Assembly (NCBI GenBank): GCA_017893485.1
Contig: CM030366.1
Span: 77,939,227-78,003,226, forward strand
From: Hemerocallis citrina
Lineage: Eukaryota > Streptophyta > Magnoliopsida > Asparagales > Asphodelaceae
Reading direction: 5' to 3'
DNA length: 64,000 nt
A program made the translations under genes and the position numbers. Below are positions 32,795-44,863 of the stretch, piece by piece. Each line of letters opens with the position of its first letter. Within the stretch, counting starts at the first letter, position 1. Under the pieces are notes generated by a model that saw only the letters and a program-made list of their open reading frames with translations, did no database searches and had not been told where the DNA came from.

Positions 32795-32797
32795 ATC

Positions 32798-33417
32798 TGT
32801 TGTCGCTAAATTTGGTGTGGGGATAAACAGATAGTATTTGTGGATTCTTAGGGAAACTGAATGGCAAACCTGTTACCTGTTCCGTCGGAGTTTGACGCTG
32901 ACTCCCGTCGTACACCTGCAAGAAGTGCGAGACACCGGGGTTGTTACCGGCGACGCACCCTCCGATGCTCAAGTCAGTAATCAGGGATGATTAGGAAAGA
33001 GCGTGAAAACTGGCAAAAGATTGATTACCTCTTAATGGAGATGGATGGGAGGTATTTATAGGCGCCTTAGGGATCAAATTAGGAATGTAATCCCCGTGAT
33101 CTGATAAGGAATATACTCCTTGTAAACAGATTAGGAATGTAATCCCTAATTCCCGGTGGAAGGATAGGCATGAATCAGGGCCGTTGATTAGGATTTAACC
33201 AGGAACCCTAATTCTATCCCTCTAGATCGGGCTTTCTGCTGGCTGAAACCCGCACCCGATTGAGGTGGATCTGTTCGTGGGTTATTGGATCTTTGACGAA
33301 GAGATCCAGTACCCATCTCAGACCCATTGGTAGGTGAAATTACCGTTTTACCCCTGGGCTTCAGGATTCGTGCCCGATTTGGACGGTTCCGATTAAACCC
33401 CATTTTTAGCCATATCA
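32798..33417 (-). repeat. 5' LTR of T1
   Basis: 620 bp, the same length as 19415-20034, with 27 differences by hand count, mostly transitions. This LTR would drive the genomic RNA leftward. Confidence 0.95.
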
Positions 33418-35687
33418 AGTATCTAGTGAATTGTTGAAGTAAAAAATTGATGCATGTTAGGATATTCTTATAATAGTCAAAATAATGCAACATGTATGAA
33501 AAGGATTCTTAGATGCTAATGTAATAGAGAAATGTGGAAGTAGTCTCATTAATATATATTTTATTAGTATAAGGAATTTTTATAAAGAAGTTTTGATGAG
33601 AGACAACACTTTATTTGAAAATTGATAATATGTGTTTTTTAATACAATTTGGGAGAAAATTTGTTACATTGTCAAAATGAGAATTTTATGAAGTTTAAAT
33701 ATATGCACTATACTGTATTTTTGAAAGAATACATTCTGAAAAAGAATTAAATTTTTGAATCGTACAAATTGGTTGAGTAATCGAATTTTGTAAAGGGAAA
33801 TTTACAAACAGACAGTATGTATTAAGTTATTTCAATCCCTCTTCATAACAGAGAATGAATTTGGGCATACTGGTTATCGGTGTGGGTTAGGGCATTGTGA
33901 ACAGTATAGGAGGTCCTGGGTTCGAGTCTTGAAGAGACTCTGTTTTATTGAATTTTGATTTGTTTCGAAATGCAATACAGTACATTCATAACATATTTAA
34001 GTGAACTCATATCACTAGTCGTTGTTGGGCATACAGCATACTGGTCCTTGGGTTCAGCTTGGGGCGGTTACTGTAGCACAGTGAGATCTTAGGTTCGAAT
34101 CCGACCACTTTCTTTTACTTTTTTTTAATATATTTTTTGATATGTTGGAGTTTTTCAAGAGTATACAAATTGGGAAATTAATTCTATTATTTCTCTAAAA
34201 TTATCTAGACTTTAATAAAAATATTTCCGCCATATTTTGATACATTTTGTGAGATTTAGAAGCGGATTTCGCATTAAAACAATATGTTTAGTGAACTTGG
34301 TTTCAAACTAAAGAAGATATTTTTGTGTGGTTAAAGAGGATTAAAAGTGGATTACGATTAGACCCTTCTTGATTAAATTTCCATGGTTGTAAATATTTTT
34401 GATCAAAAGAACATTTGAATTGCACACAATGCTATAAGTGATTAAATTGATAAAAAAAAGTTGAATTGAATTATTTCATGTTATAAGATTATAAAGAAAA
34501 GTTTCTCTTTGAGAAAGAGTTTGTGAATAAAGAAATTGAAATATTATTTTGAGACTGAATATAACATATTGTTGATCTCTAGAATGAGATAGTTGTTGGA
34601 ATCTAGAGGTTAGGCGAGACCCTTAGAAACCGGCAGTTGTTATTAATATGAATTTGAGAGCTAACCAAGTCTGGGTTGAGCATCTCTTGAGAAGTAGCCA
34701 GTGTGGGCTAACTGTCTCTTTTGTTTGGTTTAAAGTCCGGTAGGGTAAGCTAGCTCTAGGTTGTGATGATTTTCTTCTAAAACAAACTAAAAACTTAAGG
34801 ACAGGCACTATACTAGAGATGTGATGAAAGTAAGAGAAAAACACAAGTATGAGGGCCTCGGATTCATGGTGTGAGAATTTTCACAGGCTATCTACATGAT
34901 GTGTCATGTCATGACGTGAATCTATCTCCGGAAATTATCGGGATAGTGGCGACGCTTGTGGGGTGCTTTGTGACTACATAGTGCCATCGTCCCATGGCGG
35001 AGGCGAATTGTCCATAGGCAGTCTACATGATGCGTCATGTCATGACGTGGGATTCCCCTCCAGGCTGTCTGGACATGGACTCCTAACTCATAAAACATCT
35101 AAGATACTTACCATAGTTACCATAGTAGTTAAACTCATAATGAGGGATTCAACCCTACAAGATGAAGTACGGTTAAGGGCTTGTCCTCGGATCTATGTAG
35201 AATGAGATGCATAGGTTCGAACAAGTGTGCATTAGTATCATTAAATATAAATAACTGCATTAAGGTTAAGTGCACAAGCACACACGACATCAATAGAATA
35301 CTCCCTCTTTAGCTTTGTTTGTGATCAAGTTTTTGTTTGTTAAAGTATTAAAGAATCGTTATAATTTCGGTATAGCGAGGATGGCCGTGTAAAATATTGC
35401 GTCGGTTGTAAGCATCTGACGTGCCCACAGTTTCATATGCAGGACTTGGAATTTACAAGAAGATATAAAGATGAATTTGATGCTGATGATTACTTAAATG
35501 CTAAAGTTTTTATAATTGTACATTTATCATTGTTGTATTTCATTTTACTTTCCATTGTGTTAAGATGTAAAAAGACTTTGTTGTAATAAAAGTTTCAAAT
35601 TTCTTGTAAAATTGTACGAAGTGATGTGTAAAGATCCTGTGGAACTTCGAATTTAGGCTTATTTGGAATTCGGGGTGTTACAGTTTA

Positions 35688-36256
35688 AATATGGTATGAA
35701 CATCAAAGCTCTCAGGAGTAAAACGGTAATTTCCACTACAAGCGGGTTCGGAAATGGGAACTAGGTCTGTTTAGAGCCCAATAATCCAAAAACGGGTATG
35801 CCTTACTGGGTTAGGGGACAGCCCATTATAAAATAATCCAGATAATTTAAAGAGTTATTCGACTTCATGATTATCCCTAAAAGACGGTTTAAACTAAATC
35901 TCTTATCATTAAGGAATTTTAAACTTTATTTCTTATCCAAAAACACCGAGAAGTAGAGATAAATGATTATCTCGAAAATGGCCCCAAAGGCAACTATAAA
36001 TACCCCATACCCCGTCAGAATCAGAAAATCAGTATCTTTATCCAAAAAAGCTCTTTCATAATCTTTCATTTTATTGACTTAAGCGTCGGAGGGTTCATCA
36101 TCGGGATCAATTCTGGTGTTTCAAACTTTTTTGCAGGTCAACAACAGCATTGAGAATGGTCAACATCGGCAAATAGTAAAAATGTTATTAGCTTTTATTG
36201 GTTCCAAAAGAATTTACAAATCATCTGTTTGCTCCCACATCAAAATTAGCAGCAAG
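35688..36256 (+). repeat. 5' LTR of element A (right piece)
   Basis: The first 38 bp of this LTR (TGATATGGCTAGAAATAG...) are at 17973-18010, on the other side of C. The piece here matches 42644-43236 from 'catcaaagctctca' to 'attagcagcaa'. A TATA-like 'aactataaatacccc' is near 35990-36004 in the conserved position (43,000 region in the 3' LTR). Confidence 0.85.
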
Positions 36257-36260
36257 ATAT

Positions 36261-36278
36261 TAGCGCCGTCTATGGGAA
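36261..36278 (+). other. Primer-binding site of element A (mutated)
   Basis: The sequence tagcgccgtctatgggaa differs from the T1 site at two positions, both G-to-A. It sits just after the LTR end. Confidence 0.75.
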
Positions 36279-36332
36279 ATCAAAAAAAGCAATCAAACCA
36301 TACTTGCTGGTAAAAAACTGACTTTCTCAGCG

Positions 36333-38640
36333 ATGCCTCCGAAGGAGAAAGGGAAGGCGGCGGCATCAAGCAGAAGACCCACCCCTCTTCCTCCATTTCC
36401 TCCACTTGAGGATGTTCCCCCTCAACAAGATCAACAAGTTCAGCACCCTCAACCTGAACAACCGCCTCCCTAACCGGATCGCCCCACGCCCAGAGGGGGT
36501 GAGCCGGGGGGCTTCTATCGAAGCCGTCAAGAACAACATCCTCTCCTTGACCATGTCTCGGTCCACAATCCTTCCACCGACTCGATGACCTCGCGAGGTC
36601 CTCAGGTGTCAAGAGACCTTCGTCAAATCATCGTCAACTGTCAATAAGGGATCGACCTTCGACCCTGCTTGAATGGGAGACGAGCTCGTGACGAGGTCCT
36701 TCATCCAGAACACCAGAGAAGTCAAAGGAGTCGTTCTCCCTGAAGGCCGATATCCAGAAGGCCTGCATCCCTAAGGGGGCAAAGGCGGTTTCCTCCCGTC
36801 GATAGCGAAGAAGCCACACTGCTATGAGTCGATCAATGCCAAGGGTTCACCAGGATGGAGGGGCACGGTCACATAGGCAAAATTCTGAAACTTTGAAGAT
36901 GACATACTGTAAGCCTTTAACACCTCTCCAAATCATGAACGGCATGCACATAGCCTTACCATGCCACCCCTCATGAAGGAGAGTCCTGAAGGTTGATTAG
37001 ATCTGACCAGAGGGACGACTCAGTCATCACTGCCTTCGAGAGGTGGATAGGCACCTCAGCAAGATCAACCTCAAAGAGGGCCAACATTCCTAGAACTTCC
37101 GCCTGAGACCCCCCTTCTCCATGGCCATCATGGAAGCCTCGGTCCCCAAGACCTTCAAGTTGCCTCATATTGATTTCTACAATGGGGAGTATGATCCGGC
37201 CGATCATATTGAGAGTTTTAAAACTCTCACGATGATCCATCAAGACTCAGACGCGCTCCTCTGCAAGACCTTCCCAGCAATGTTGAAGGGACTAGCGAGA
37301 GAATGGTACTCCCGTTTATCTCGAGCCTTCATCTTCTCATTTGTACAGTTTGAAGAGATCTTCCTCACCCACTTCGTCAACAGCCGCCGAGCTGAGAAAA
37401 CAAGCGCATCCATGCTATCCCTCAGCTAGAGGAAAAGTGAGGGTCTGATAGATTATGTTTAGTGCTTTACAGCCAAAGCTCGATCTATTGCCTCTCTCAA
37501 CCAATCAGTAGCCTCTGGAGCATTCAGACACAACATCAATAATGCCGACCTCAAGACGTCCCTTGCCAAGAAGCCTCCTCGGGACTTCTTGGAACTCCTG
37601 CTTAGGAGTGTGAAGTACATTCGAGCTGAAGAGGCTCTCAACCCTCCCCCCAGTCGAGAAGAGGCTCTGTTCTCATGGATGTGGATAAGGAAGGGCTATT
37701 CCATGCTCCCCCTAGAATGATACCCCAGTGAATAGGAGAAACAAAGACAAGTTGTGCCGCTTCCACAGAGATCATGGCCACGACAAAGATGACTGTCAGA
37801 CTTTCAAGGAGGAGATTGAAAAACTCATATAGCGGGGGCACCTAGCAAAGTTTGTTAGAAAGGACAAAGTTGATCCTCCTCCACCCCGGGGAGCTAACAA
37901 GAGGGTCCAGAAGCCCTCTGAGTCCCAAGACTCGGAGCTGGGAGTTGTTCTCCATTCCATTCACGGAGGGACTATGGAGGGAGAATCAAACTCCTTCCGA
38001 AAGGCCTTCATCTGGGATGTTAATTTGGTACGGAACTTTTCCCCGGCCAAGAGGTTCGGAGTCCCAGTGACATTCTCAGCCCGAGACCTAGAATGTGTCC
38101 GAACTCCCCACTGTGACGGGCTCGTAATTAATATCCACATGGCCAACCATGAGGTGCATCAAATCTTGGTTGACAACAGCAGCTTCGTAAATATCCTCTT
38201 CCTAGAAGCCTTCCAAGGCCTCAAGCTTACTCGAGAACATCTCAAGCATGCCGAATACACACAATATGGGTTCTCTGGGGTTCCAGTCTCAATCGAAGGA
38301 ATAGTCACTCTTGATGTGACTGCAGAAAAAGCCCCTACAACCTGCATAGAGGCAATGGACTTCATGGTCATCGATGTGAAGGCCGCTTGCAATGTCATTC
38401 GGGGACGACCAGGGCTAGCAGTACTTCTTGTCGTACCTTCAGCCTTTCACATGAAAATAAAGTTCCCGACCTCAGCAGGAATAGGGGAAGTCAAAGGAAA
38501 CCAAGTGACAGCTCAGAGGTGCTACACAACTACAATAGGGGGCTCGGTCCTCCCACTTGAAGCATTAGAGCTCCCTTAACGGAATAGTCAAGTTCTTCCC
38601 AAACTAGTTGGTGAACTCAAGGTGATCCTCCTCTTCTAGG
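36333..38640 (+). pseudogene. gag-protease pseudogene of element A
   Basis: The start MPPKEKGK (36333) leads into a Pro/Gln-rich N-terminus. The capsid core is at 37121-37640 (KTFKLPHIDFYNG, DHIESFKTLTMIHQDSDALL, REWYSRLSRAFIFSFVQFEE). The zinc-knuckle variant [14 protein letters not shown] is near 37755. The protease region is at 37974-38579 (VPVTFSARDLECVRTPHCD, then QILVDNSSFVNILF with the catalytic Asp kept but the next residues changed). Several stops and frameshifts interrupt it. After about 38620 the sequence jumps to what follows integrase in B (compare 'gacttggaatacagagc' at 38647 with 'aacttggaataccgagc' at 43589), so RT, RNase H and integrase were lost in one deletion. It is homologous to T1 gag-protease throughout. 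Confidence 0.85.
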
Positions 38641-39540
38641 AAGGCGGACTTGGAATACAGAGCATCAAATAAAGTACCATGAGGCTGCCTAACACCCTCT
38701 CGTATAAGTAGGTTTTCGGTTTTCGATAAGGTCGTCGCTTGCGATACGGCCAAAGCATGTAATAATGGCTCGTCTCCCTTAAAGCAGCCACTTAGTTTGT
38801 TTCAATAAAACTTGGCTTTTTTCTTATAAAGATCATTGCATTGGCCTTATGTCTATCTCCCTGAGTCATACATACAACTCATTAAACGACAAGTTCGGTC
38901 CCCCATGGCTGCTCCCACAACTTACTAGGCTCAAAAAACGAGTTTGGATTCTAATACTTGATTCGACGCTACATTAACCGCTAGCAAACAAGCAAGTGCA
39001 GAGCAGCTCACCATTCAATATTTCTCCAACAACTCGATGAAACTTTCAAACAACAAGTTTGGAGTCCAACACTTGGTTCGATGCCGCTTTGGCTACTTGC
39101 AAACAAGCAAGTGCGGAGTGGCTCACCATTCCAAATTGCACCTATAACTCATTGATAACTCTGAAACAACTGGTTCTAAGTTCACAATCATGGTTCAAAA
39201 TTTCCCTTACAGCTTTCAAGTATGTTGTTTCAGGGCTCGAAACAACCATTCAATCTACTCCCACTACTAGTTAAATTTTGCAATAAGCAAGTTCGAAGAC
39301 CAACTTTTTTCCAGGGCTATCTCCATAATTTGACACAAACATACTAAATCTAGGGCCTAGCTCACCCCAGAGCTGATCCTTCGGCTTGAAAACCCTCATC
39401 AATGAGCTCTGTGTCCAACTCATCTTTCGAGCCACACCAGAAACTCCCTAACTCCATGCAATGGTGTTGGAGCCCAGCTCGTCCGAAGAGCTTCTCCTGC
39501 AACCAATTTACCTTTGAGCATCGGATATGACATCCAACTC
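38641..39540 (+). other. Post-pol noncoding region of A with irregular repeats
   Basis: No gene is present. 38641-38860 aligns with 43585-43790 of B. From 38880 there are degenerate repeats built on 'aacgagtttgga', 'gtccaacacttggttcga' and 'agcaagtgcggagtggctca', about 115-120 bp apart, similar to 43900-44340 in B. Confidence 0.65.
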
Positions 39541-41240
39541 ACTCCTCGAGTTGCTTCCATAAATGTGTCGGGCTCAAACAGCATGTTCGACGTCCAGCTC
39601 ACCCCTAGAGTTGCTGAACTCACCTCCCTCATGGCTTTTCCCTAGAGCCCGGTTATGTTGTTCATCTTGCTTGCCCCCCCGAGCGACCATCTTCCGAACG
39701 AGTTCGGAGCACAACTCACCCCTAGAGTTGCTCCCCAAACTCGCCTCCTGAACGGCTCTCCCCTAGAGCCTAGTGATACTCTTCGTCCTGCTCGCCTCCA
39801 GAGTGGCCTTCTTCAAAACGAGTTCAGAGCTCAACTCACCCCTAAAGTTGCTCCTCAAACTCTCCTCCCGAACGGCTCTCTCACAGAGCTTAGTGATGCC
39901 CTTCATTCTACTCACCTACCAAGAGACCTTCTTCCAAACGATTTTGGAGCTCAACTCTCCTCTAGGGTTACTCTCCAAACTCACCTCCCGAACGGCTCTT
40001 CTTTAGAGCTCAGTGATGCTCTTCGTCCTGCTCGCCTCTAGTGCGGCCTTCATCCAAGCAAGTTCGGAGCTTAACTCACCCATATAGTTGCTCCTCAAAC
40101 TCGCCTCTCGAACGGCTCTCTCATAGAGCTTGATGATGCCCTTCATTCCGCTTGCCTCCTGAGTGGTCTTCTTTCAACCGAGTTCGGAGTTCAACTCACC
40201 CCTAAAGTTTCTCCTCAACTCGCCTCCCGAATGGCTCTCTCCTAGATCCTAGTGATGCTTTTCGTCCTGCTCGCTACCAGAGAGGCCTTCTTCCAAATGA
40301 GTTCGAAGCTCAACTCACCCCTAGAGTTCCTTCTCAAACTTGCCTCCCGAGCGGCTCTCTCCTTGAGCATGGTGACGCCCTTCGTTCCGCTCGCCTCCCG
40401 AGCGGCCTTCTTCCAAATGAGTTCGGAGCTCAACTCTCCCCTAGCGTTGCTCCTCAAACTCGTATCCTGAATGGCTCTCTCCTAGAGCCTGGTGATTTTG
40501 TTTGTCTCACTTGCCGCCCGAGCGACCTTCTTCTAAACGAGTACGGAGCTCAAATCACCGTAGTGTTGCTCCTCAAACTTGCCTCCTGAACGGCTCTCTC
40601 CTAAAGCCTGGTGAAGCCCTTCGATCCGCTCGCATCCCGAGCGACCTTCTTCCAAACAAGTTTGGAGGTTAACTCTCCACTAAAGTTGCTCCTCAAAATT
40701 GCCTCCCGAACGGCTTTCTCCTAGAGCCTGGTGATATTGTTAGTCTCACTTGCCTCTTGAGCAACCTTCTTCCAAACGAGTTCGGTGCTCAACTAACCCC
40801 TAAATTTGCTCCTCAAACTCGCCTCCTGAATGACTATCTCCTAGAGCCTGGTGATGCCCTTCGTTTCGCTCGCCTCCCGAGCGAACTTCTTCCAAACGAG
40901 TTTGAAGCTCAACTATCCCCTACAGTTGGTCCTCAAACTCGATTCCTGAATGGTTCTCTCCTAGAGCCTGGTGATGCCCTTCGTTTCGCTCGCCTCCCGA
41001 GCGGCCTTCTTCCAAATGAGTTCGGAGCTCAACTCACCCCTAGAGTTGTTCCTCAAACTTGCCTCCCGAACGGCTCTCTCCTAGAGCCTGATGATGTAGT
41101 TCGTCTTGCTCGCTTCCCGAGAAAACTTCTTCCAAGCAAGTTCGGAGCTCAACTCACCCCTAAAGTTACTCCCTAAACTCGCCTCCCAAACGGCTCTCTC
41201 CTAGAGCCCGGTGATACTCTTCATCACGCTCGCTCCCCGA
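39541..41240. repeat. 120-bp tandem array of element A, about 14 copies
   Basis: The unit has 'cttcgttccgctcgcctccc', 'gagttcggagctcaactca', 'cccctagagttgctcctcaa' and 'cggctctctcctagagcctg'. Starts fall 120 bp apart (39661, 39781, 39901, 40021, 40141 and so on to 41220). Copies differ by about 10-20%. Because 120 is a multiple of three, several frames run through more than one unit (39655-40041, 40757-41176). I treat these as by-products of the array. Confidence 0.93.
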
Positions 41241-41379
41241 GCGATCCTCTTCTTCATTAACAGCAAGTTCAGAGCCTAACTCATCTAGAGATGCTCCCTA
41301 AACTTGCCTCCATGAATCTTCCAAAGAGTCATACAAAGCTCTTCTCAACTTCATGGAGGTAAAGATATTGCGGGCCGAT

Positions 41380-42130
41380 TTTGACCCTTAAGAAGGATGA
41401 TTCTTCAACTGACTTCTAAAGAGAAATTGTACATCTTCACGTCAGCATCAAAACAAGGGGTCACACTCTCTAATTGGGTCTCAGTAGCTTCGAGAAAGCT
41501 AGTTACGATGCATCTCACCAAAGCAATCGAACGATCTAAAACGTTCGGCAAAGTGAGCCGAACAGACGAGTTCCCGAACGAAATTGACGCAAAAAGCATT
41601 GACTGGTCAACGGTCAACAGTCAAATGCACCACGTGTCTTGCAGACAAACAATAAAAAATGTTCAGCGGAGTGAACCGATCAGACGTGTTTTCGAACGAA
41701 AATGGAGCAAAATACTTTCCTCCCGATTCGCACTCAATACTTGATCAACGGTTGAAATGCGATCTAAAAAAATGTTGACCAAGTCAACATCCAAATGCTG
41801 ACCAAGTCAACCACCAGCGTTGACCACCACATGTCAGCATGCTGAATGCCCTCATCGATCGCCAATGCGCACCGAGCATACAGGAAACCGATCGAAAAAT
41901 GATAGAAAATGATATCCTCCTGATCCGTGCCTAAGCTTGATCAACGGCTGAGATTCGTAAAAAAATCAACGATCAACGTTGACCGAGGCAACGGTCAAAT
42001 GTTTACCGCCACATGTCGCAACATCGAACGATCTCAGCGTTCGGCAACGCACGCCGAGCAATCGCAAAACCGAGCTGAAAATGGCCCAAAAATCCTCCTC
42101 CCGTTCCGCGCTCAATCATGATCGATGATC
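41380..42130. repeat. Degenerate 190-220 bp repeats rich in TTGAC cores
   Basis: About three diverged units occur, each with 'gatcaacggttgaaatgcga'-like, 'gttgaccaagtcaac'-like and 'cgaacgatctcagcgttcgg'-like parts (41510-41740, 41741-41930, 41931-42120). By eye there are 11 TTGAC/GTCAA pentamers between 41583 and 42000. TTGAC is the core of the W-box bound by plant WRKY factors. The segment is in the 3' region of A, near where an antisense gene would start in the T1 layout. A has no such gene left. Regulatory function is inference only. Confidence 0.55.
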
Positions 42131-42605
42131 CAGATTTTACCACGTCATCAAAGATAACTTAATTTTTAATTAATTTCTTTATTTAATTATTAAATCAAAT
42201 TAATTATTTAAAAATCCGAAAAAAATGATTAAAAATCAAAAAATTAACTAAAAATTGAAAAAAAATAATTATCAATTCCTAAAATTCTGAAAATAGTTTT
42301 AAATTCCAAAAATATAATTAATAAATTAGAATAATAAATTAAAATTTTTGAAAATTAATTATTAAAATTCAAAAATTGAATAAATTAAAATTTTGAAAAA
42401 GATCAGAAAAATCTGGAAAAACCAAAAAATATCCAGAAAATTCTAAAAAAAATTCTAAGTGTTTTACAAACTCAGAAAAGCATCGTTACACCCAAAGAGA
42501 GATCTAAACATCCCCGAGAACACCGATAAATTCTATAAGCCATTGAAAACGGGCGAACTACTCCTCAAAGATTGTGAAACTCAGTCTTCTGGAGTAGGGG
42601 GCTTG
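42131..42605 (+). other. AT-rich tail and polypurine tract of element A
   Basis: No gene. Low-complexity 'aattaaaaat' sequence (42150-42460) is followed by a short unique stretch and the polypurine tract 'ctggagtagggggcttg' (42589-42605) directly before the 3' LTR. Confidence 0.7.
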
Positions 42606-43236
42606 TGATATGGCTAGAAATAGAAACAAATTGGGAACGTTCAAATTGGGCACGAATCTCAAAGCTCTCAAGGGTAAAATAGTAATTTTCACTACAAGCG
42701 GGTATGAAAATGGGAACTGTGTCTTTTCTAAGCCCAATAACCCAAAGTTCGGTCTGCCTTACTGGGATATGGTGACAGCCCATTATAAATAAATTCAGAT
42801 AATTTAAGGAGTGAATTGAATTCATGAATATTTTAAGGAGTGATTTGAATTCTAATTATCCCTAAGAGACGGTTTAAACCAAATCTCTTATCATGAAGAA
42901 ATTTAAACTTTATTTCTTTTCCAAAAACACCGGGAAGTGGAGATAAATGATTATCTCGAAACTGGTCCCAAAGGTGACTGTAAATACCCCTACCCCTGTC
43001 AGAATCAGGTATCAGTAACTTTCTCCCAAAATTCTCTTTCATAATCTTTCAGATTACTGACTTGAACGTTGGAGGGTTCATTTTCGGGATCAATCCCGGT
43101 GTTTAGAACTTTTTTTCAGGTCAGCATTAGCATTGAGAACAGTCAATATCGGCAAGTAGTAAAAAAGTTAGCTTTTATTGGTTCCAAAAGAATTCACAAA
43201 GCATCTTTTTCTCCCACCCCATAATTAGCAGCAACA
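42606..43236 (+). repeat. 3' LTR of element A (631 bp)
   Basis: It runs from TGATATGGCTAGAAATAG to ...ATTAGCAGCAACA and matches the split 5' LTR. A tandemly duplicated short stretch 'ttaaggagtgaattgaattc' (42804-42852) is present here and not in the 5' copy. Confidence 0.88.
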
Positions 43237-43620
43237 ATCGCCTACGGCTCGGAAGCACTCTCAGATTACCATCCCTCTGCCCCCTCCACATCAATGAAGA
43301 ACAAAGATCCAACAATGTTCGAGCCAATCTCGATATCGTTGAAGAGGTACGGAAAAAATCAGCTGTACGGAGGAACATTTTTACCAACAAAGGGCCAAAA
43401 AGTTCTACAATAAGAAAGTTTGCCCTACTAATCTGAAAGAGTAGGACCTTGTCTTGCGAAAGCTCGAAATATCCAACCCACGAAGGATGGGAAAGCTCGC
43501 TCCCAGCTACAAGGGGTCGTAGAAGGTCTCCCAAGTGGTTTGCCCAGGGGCCTACTAACATGAAGACCTGGGGGGAAGAAGAAATCAATAACTTGGAATA
43601 CCGAGCACCTTATTAAGTAC
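43237..43620 (+). pseudogene. Integrase C-terminus of element B
   Basis: The reading continues exactly where 17972 stops: AYGSEAL here matches TYGSEAII in T1. RANLDIVEEVRKKSAVRR, then VCPTNLKE and DLVLRKLEIS follow, and KLAPSYKGS ends the recognisable part. Stops and small shifts break the frame. It shows that A was inserted into an integrase gene, and it sets the orientation of B. Confidence 0.85.
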
Positions 43621-44560
43621 AATGAGGGCATCTAAAACGTCATCTCTTTTAGTATTAAAGGTTTTAACTTGTAATAAAAGATAGCCACTAGAGCAGCTAT
43701 TTAGTTTTACTTTTCAATAAAGTCATCTTTCGCTACCGGTCATTGCATGCAATAAAGGCCAACCACTAGAGCAGCCATTAGTTTATACTTTCAATAAAAA
43801 TTCGTCATTTATCTTTTCAAAGATTTTGTACAATTTAATGGATGCAAACAATGAGTTAAATGTCAAGTTTTCTTTTTAAAATGGCACAAAAAACTCATTA
43901 AAAGCTCCTTATAAAACGAGTTTGGAGTCCATACCCATGGCTAGGAGTTTCTCTACCAACTTGCAACAGAGCAAGTTTAGAGCTCAACCCGCCATTTGAC
44001 ATGCATTTGCAACTTGTCAAACTCTTCACCAACAAGTTTGGAGTCCATACCTAAGGCTCGGAGTTGCTCTAGCCACCTGCAACCAATCGTGTTCAGAACT
44101 CAACTCACCATTCGATCTGCTCCTACAACCTGTTACAGAAGTTCAGAATCCAAACCCATGGCTCGGAGTTGTTTTAGCAACCTGCCAACAAGCAAGTTTA
44201 GAGTTCAACTCGCCATTCGTCCTGTTCTTGAAACTTGTTAAAAACCCTTAAAGACAGATTAGAGTTCCATAATCGTAGATTGCAGTTACTCCACCAAACC
44301 TACAAATAAGCAAGTTTGGAGCTCAACTCGCCACTCGAGGTGACTCTTATAATTCATTAGAGAACCCATACAGCAAGTTAGGAGTCCAACTTTTCCCTAG
44401 AGTCACACCAACAACTAGCTAAATACCCATACAGCAAGTTCGGAGTCCAACTCTTCCCTAGAGTCGCTCCTACAACTCGTTAAGCACCGACACAGCAAGT
44501 TAGGAGCCCAACTCCTCCATAGAGTTGCTCCTACAACTAGTTAGGTACAAAACAGATGAG
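43621..44560. repeat. Post-pol repeats of element B
   Basis: 43621-43900 is unique noncoding sequence homologous to 38650-38870 of A. From 43900 there are degenerate units of about 115 bp (starts near 43918, 44032, 44148, around 'aagtttggagtcca'). Then about three units of about 62 bp occur at 44362-44545 ('cagcaagttaggagtccaac', then 'tccctagagtcgctcct'). These correspond in position to the 113-bp array of T1 but are far more decayed. Confidence 0.65.
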
Positions 44561-44863
44561 TTCCAACTCCGCCAAAAGCTCCACACACCGCAAGAGCTCT
44601 GTCAATGACTCATCAACTTTATATAACAAATTATACAACAAGGATCAAGCATATAAAAGAGCTTTCATCACACAAACAACAAGTTTCTTTACAATCGTGG
44701 AATTTTCTCAAATCTATGTCTTATATCACTACCAAAATTTACAAGTAAAAAACTATGAACCTTGTTACAATTGCTGAATTACAATGAGTCTGCAACTTCA
44801 AATAAAAGTATCACTTCAAAAGTTTATCATACGCTAAGCGACATAATAGTCTTGCAAGATGAT

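Larger units (their letters stand above)
19415..33417 (-). mobile_element. Near-complete Tat-lineage Ty3/gypsy element T1 (14.0 kb)
   Basis: This minus-strand element is inserted in C with perfect target-site copies, agtat at 19410-19414 and 33418-33422. Its LTRs are 620 bp each (32798-33417 as 5', 19415-20034 as 3') and differ at 27 positions by my count, without indels. Reading leftward it has a primer-binding site, gag, protease-RT-RNase H, integrase, a 113-bp tandem array, a two-part antisense gene block, a 59-bp tandem array and a polypurine tract. RNase H precedes integrase and no chromodomain or envelope is seen. The gag-pol frame is colinear from 32725 to 27525, but with six stop codons and one frameshift, so it is no longer autonomous. 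Confidence 0.93.
18011..35682 (+). mobile_element. Putative solo Tekay/Del-like LTR C, interrupted by T1
   Basis: It starts TGTTACACCCCG and ends CGGGGTGTTACA, as long gypsy LTRs do. Flanks gttca (18006-18010) and gttta (35683-35687) are a 4-of-5 target-site duplication, and joining them restores the LTR of A. Without T1 the insert is about 3.66 kb (18011-19414 plus 33423-35682). It has no primer-binding site, polypurine tract or coding sequence, so a solo LTR is the simplest reading. A candidate TATA lies about 0.82 kb in, as in H. F is a related copy. The right part (33423-35682) is AT-rich noncoding, with a duplicated motif 'gtcatgtcatgacgtg' near 34900 and 35035. Confidence 0.75.
17973..43236 (+). 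mobile_element. Tat-like non-autonomous element A (gag-protease only)
   Basis: This plus-strand element is inserted in the integrase of B. Its target-site copies are atcac (17968-17972) and atcgc (43237-43241), 4 of 5 identical. Its 5' LTR is split by element C (17973-18010 and 35688-36256) and its 3' LTR is 42606-43236. Inside are a primer-binding site (36261-36278), gag-protease (36333-38640), a junction into post-pol sequence, tandem repeats (38880-41240), a TTGAC-rich region and a polypurine tract. RT, RNase H and integrase are deleted. After removing C, the element is about 7.6 kb. Confidence 0.85.
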
